DNA of 35,776 nucleotides from Candidatus Bathycorpusculum acetigenes (GTDB lineage Archaea; Thermoproteota; Bathyarchaeia; Bathyarchaeales; Bathycorpusculaceae), in NCBI GenBank assembly GCA_009781675.1, contig WQVG01000010.1, forward strand, positions 1 to 35,776, read 5' to 3'. The notes beneath the pieces were generated by a model. It worked only from the letters and a program-made list of their open reading frames with translations. It did not search any database and had not been told where the DNA came from. Within the stretch, counting starts at the first letter, position 1; each line of letters starts with the position of its first letter. Shown in pieces: positions 34,085 to 35,776 of the stretch. The translations under genes were made by a program, and so were the position numbers.

Positions 34085-34119
34085 CCGTGGGGGCTCCTCT
34101 AAAAAAGAAGGGGAAATAC

Positions 34120-35070
34120 TTAGGCAGTGCCAAAGATTTCTGGATGGAATATTTGGGAAAGTTCATCTAAAGCATTGATAGATCTGGGTCCGGGTCGTGA
34201 ATAGGTGCTGTCGTGACCTATGTTGTAGATTTGGGTATTTGTAACTGCAGTTATGCTTGACCAGCCGGGACGAGCCTTAAAACTGTTAATGGCGGTATAG
34301 CTTGAGAGTATTATATCAGGATTTTTTATTATGACACTTTCAGAGCCAATAACAGGATAAGCGGTTGCGGCGTCGTCAAAGATATTTATACCGCCAGTCA
34401 GGGTAACAAGGTCGCTTATATAACTGGTTGGACCCACAGACATTAATGGGTCATCAGATATTTCGATGTAAACTTTGGGCTTATCAGTTACTCCTGCGAC
34501 TTTATTTGTTACAGTACTGATACGGGTATTGAGGTCAGCCACTATTGCTGTGGCTTCATCAGCATGCCCAGTTGCTTTACCGACGGTAACAAGATTACCC
34601 AATACATCATTGATAGTTTGGGGGTTTAATACTATTACAGTATAGCCCATGTTGCGCAGTTTACTTGCCGCTTCATCGCTTGCTCCACCACCACTGGCAA
34701 TAACCAAATCAGGTTCTAGTGCAATTATGGGCTCTATTGCTGGCTGCCAGTAACTACCAATAGAACTCATTTTACCTTCTGCAATCCATTCAGCAAAATC
34801 GTAGGGGTAATCACAATAATCTGTAACACCAACAACTTGATCACCTGCACCAACAGCAAACAAAACCTCAGTAATGCTAGGTGCTAAAGAGACAATACGT
34901 TGAGGAACTGAGTTAATAGGCACTTCAGTACCATCATCATCAATTACAGTCACGAATTTACCATCACTGCCGTTGTTCTGCGGATCTGTATATAGAAACA
35001 CCAAAGAAACTGAAACTACAATTATTGCAAGAATTATTGCCACAATTAACCATAACTTTGTTTTTTGCAT
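34120..35070 (-). CDS. FecB/BtuF-type substrate-binding protein
   Basis: A membrane-anchored binding protein for the adjacent importer. An N-terminal hydrophobic segment (about residues 7-28) is followed by the two-lobed helical-backbone fold: RIVSLAPSITEVLFAVGAGDQVVGVTDYCDYP, then EPIIALEPDLVIASGG, VIVLNPQTINDV, and VEISDDPLMSVGPTSYISDLVTLTGG. The VTDYCDYP motif is frequent in cobalamin-type BtuF proteins but also occurs in others, so corrinoid is a guess. I prefer ATG 35070 (GGAGAGG 6 nt upstream) to TTG 35082. It is the first gene of the five-gene operon. Confidence 0.9.
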   Translation of the reverse strand: MQKTKLWLIVAIILAIIVVSVSLVFLYTDPQNNGSDGKFVTVIDDDGTEVPINSVPQRIVSLAPSITEVLFAVGAGDQVVGVTDYCDYPYDFAEWIAEGKMSSIGSYWQPAIEPIIALEPDLVIASGGGASDEAASKLRNMGYTVIVLNPQTINDVLGNLVTVGKATGHADEATAIVADLNTRISTVTNKVAGVTDKPKVYIEISDDPLMSVGPTSYISDLVTLTGGINIFDDAATAYPVIGSESVIIKNPDIILSSYTAINSFKARPGWSSITAVTNTQIYNIGHDSTYSRPGPRSINALDELSQIFHPEIFGTA

Positions 35071-35115
35071 GAGCCTCTCCAACTGTTAAGATTAAACGCT
35101 AAAACAACTAAACAA

Positions 35116-35157
35116 CTAATAAATCTTAAGTTAACTATTAATAATTATAAGTTGATC
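35116..35157 (-). promoter_or_regulatory. Promoter of the transporter / nitrogenase-like operon with shared half-sites
   Basis: Minus strand: GATCAACTTA (35157-35148), 13 nt, TTAACTTAA (35134-35126), 2 nt, then TATA-like TTTATTAG (35123-35116). Both half-sites are identical to those of RNA copy 1. The distal one is 24 nt from the TATA box in every case, and the proximal one is moved 10 nt toward the TATA box here. GTTGATCAAC at 35151-35160 is itself palindromic. The TATA box is 46 nt from the ATG, leaving a short leader. Confidence 0.6.
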
Positions 35158-35662
35158 AACTAAGGTTTCATCACAATCAACCACAACAAGAAACAGCGGA
35201 ACCAAACAATGTTTTAAACGCCACCCTGCCAGCGGCAGTGTAAAAATGTTTCATATTGGAAGAAAACACGCGAACAAACAGAAGCCGCCAATCAACCATG
35301 CCCAAGTATTTTGGAGAAAAAATTGTGTGCTCATGTTGCCTTAATTGCAATCAGCCGTTTACCAATAAACCGCATACTGCTACGTTGATGATACGCTTTG
35401 ACCGCATCACCCAACCACATAAATCATCACAAATCATCAAGCAAGCGCGTGGCACTTTCTGATGTTGCCGCAAGAAAAAGTTCACTGCACCCACATTTTT
35501 GTGCAGTCGAACAAACGATACCTTCAGGGATTTGGCAATGTATCGGGCATCGGCGCCGTATCTGCCCGCAAATAGAATCATCAAACCCATCACCAATACC
35601 ACTTCACTCATGATTACAGTCTTAATATACAATGAGTTGGAATAAAAAGATTAGGCAGTGTC
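35158..35662. other. Stretch with no convincing intact gene
   Basis: Several short overlapping frames exist on both strands, none with a clear ribosome site or recognised family. The most notable is a plus-strand frame from ATG 35298 to 35462 that contains a Cys cluster (VCSCCLNCNQPF). It could be a mini metal-binding protein or part of a decayed gene. The region may be an insertion-element remnant, given the possible transposase end next to it. Confidence 0.3.
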
Positions 35663-35776
35663 CTAATTAAGATTTGATAACGATCGATAGTAAAAGAATT
35701 CGTGCCAAGACCACAAATGATCAGTTAAACCTTCAAGCTTAGCAGGAGAAACATTACGCTTAAACTCGTTGATAAA
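35663..35776 (-). CDS. Possible transposase C-terminus, cut by the window edge
   Basis: The minus-strand frame enters from the right edge and encodes 37 residues before a TAG. The reading INEFKRNVSPAKLEGLTDHL, followed by an aromatic-rich WSWHEFFYYRSL, resembles the tail of DDE transposases, where a helical region with conserved aromatics follows the catalytic Glu. The N-terminal part and any terminal repeat lie outside the window, so the family cannot be named. Confidence 0.3.
   Translation of the reverse strand, partial: FINEFKRNVSPAKLEGLTDHLWSWHEFFYYRSLSNLN

Noticed and set aside
35351-35632. 93-codon minus-strand frame near the right edge
   Set aside because: It has no ribosome site, no recognisable domain, and competing frames of similar length on both strands.
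34120-35663. Short direct repeat TTAGGCAGTG at 34120 and 35651
   Set aside because: The left copy is the stop and last codons of the binding-protein gene. A 10-bp match with no further flanking identity is likely chance.

Overview
The window looks like an archaeal chromosome segment. I infer a TACK-lineage archaeon, most likely Bathyarchaeia-like. The support is archaeal TATA boxes with short or leaderless 5' regions, frequent TTG/GTG starts with GGAG/GGTGA ribosome sites, the anaerobic (cobalt-early) corrin pathway, a VapBC remnant, and secreted PKD/cohesin/dockerin-type proteins. No rRNA or tRNA gene was found, so the lineage is an inference.

Region 1 (1-9430) is a phosphate-uptake locus. 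On the minus strand lie a PstS-type phosphate-binding protein that carries a C-terminal dockerin-like module and three secreted proteins: two with cohesin-like N-terminal domains, one of them membrane anchored, and one with a C-terminal dockerin. Divergently transcribed are pstC, a long pstA and a membrane protein with a coiled-coil tail. The intergenic region holds two inverted repeats and a TAGAC motif cluster. pstB is not in the window. The layout suggests a surface scaffold that displays the phosphate-binding protein.

Region 2 (9430-11530) has small genes (a zinc ribbon, two short ORFs, a 74-aa protein) and a 254-aa protein I cannot assign.

Region 3 (11531-26680) is a nearly complete tetrapyrrole locus, divergent from one 63-bp promoter region. 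Leftward runs a permuted CobQ/CbiA-like amidotransferase, sirC, hemB, hemL, hemC, cobA and hemD. Rightward runs hemA, a cbiX-cbiC fusion, cbiD, cbiE, cbiT, cbiL, cbiF, cbiG and cbiH. Together they take glutamyl-tRNA through uroporphyrinogen III and sirohydrochlorin to the late cobalt-corrin intermediates. cbiJ is absent here.

Region 4 (26681-28183) has no intact protein gene. It holds a decayed vapBC pair, a perfect palindrome, and two tandem copies of a putative structured minus-strand RNA, each with its own promoter.

Region 5 (28184-35160) is a five-gene minus-strand operon: a substrate-binding protein, a FecCD/BtuC permease, an ABC ATPase with an extra C-terminal domain, a NifH-NifD-like fusion and a NifD/K-like partner. 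It looks like an uncharacterised nitrogenase-superfamily enzyme coupled to import of an iron or corrinoid/tetrapyrrole ligand. Its promoter carries the same two half-sites as the two RNA promoters. One half-site lies exactly 24 nt from the TATA box in all three; the other is shifted by 10 nt, one helical turn. This suggests one regulator for the operon and both RNAs, and it is the most interesting system in the window.

The right edge (35160-35776) has no convincing intact gene and ends inside a possible transposase C-terminus.
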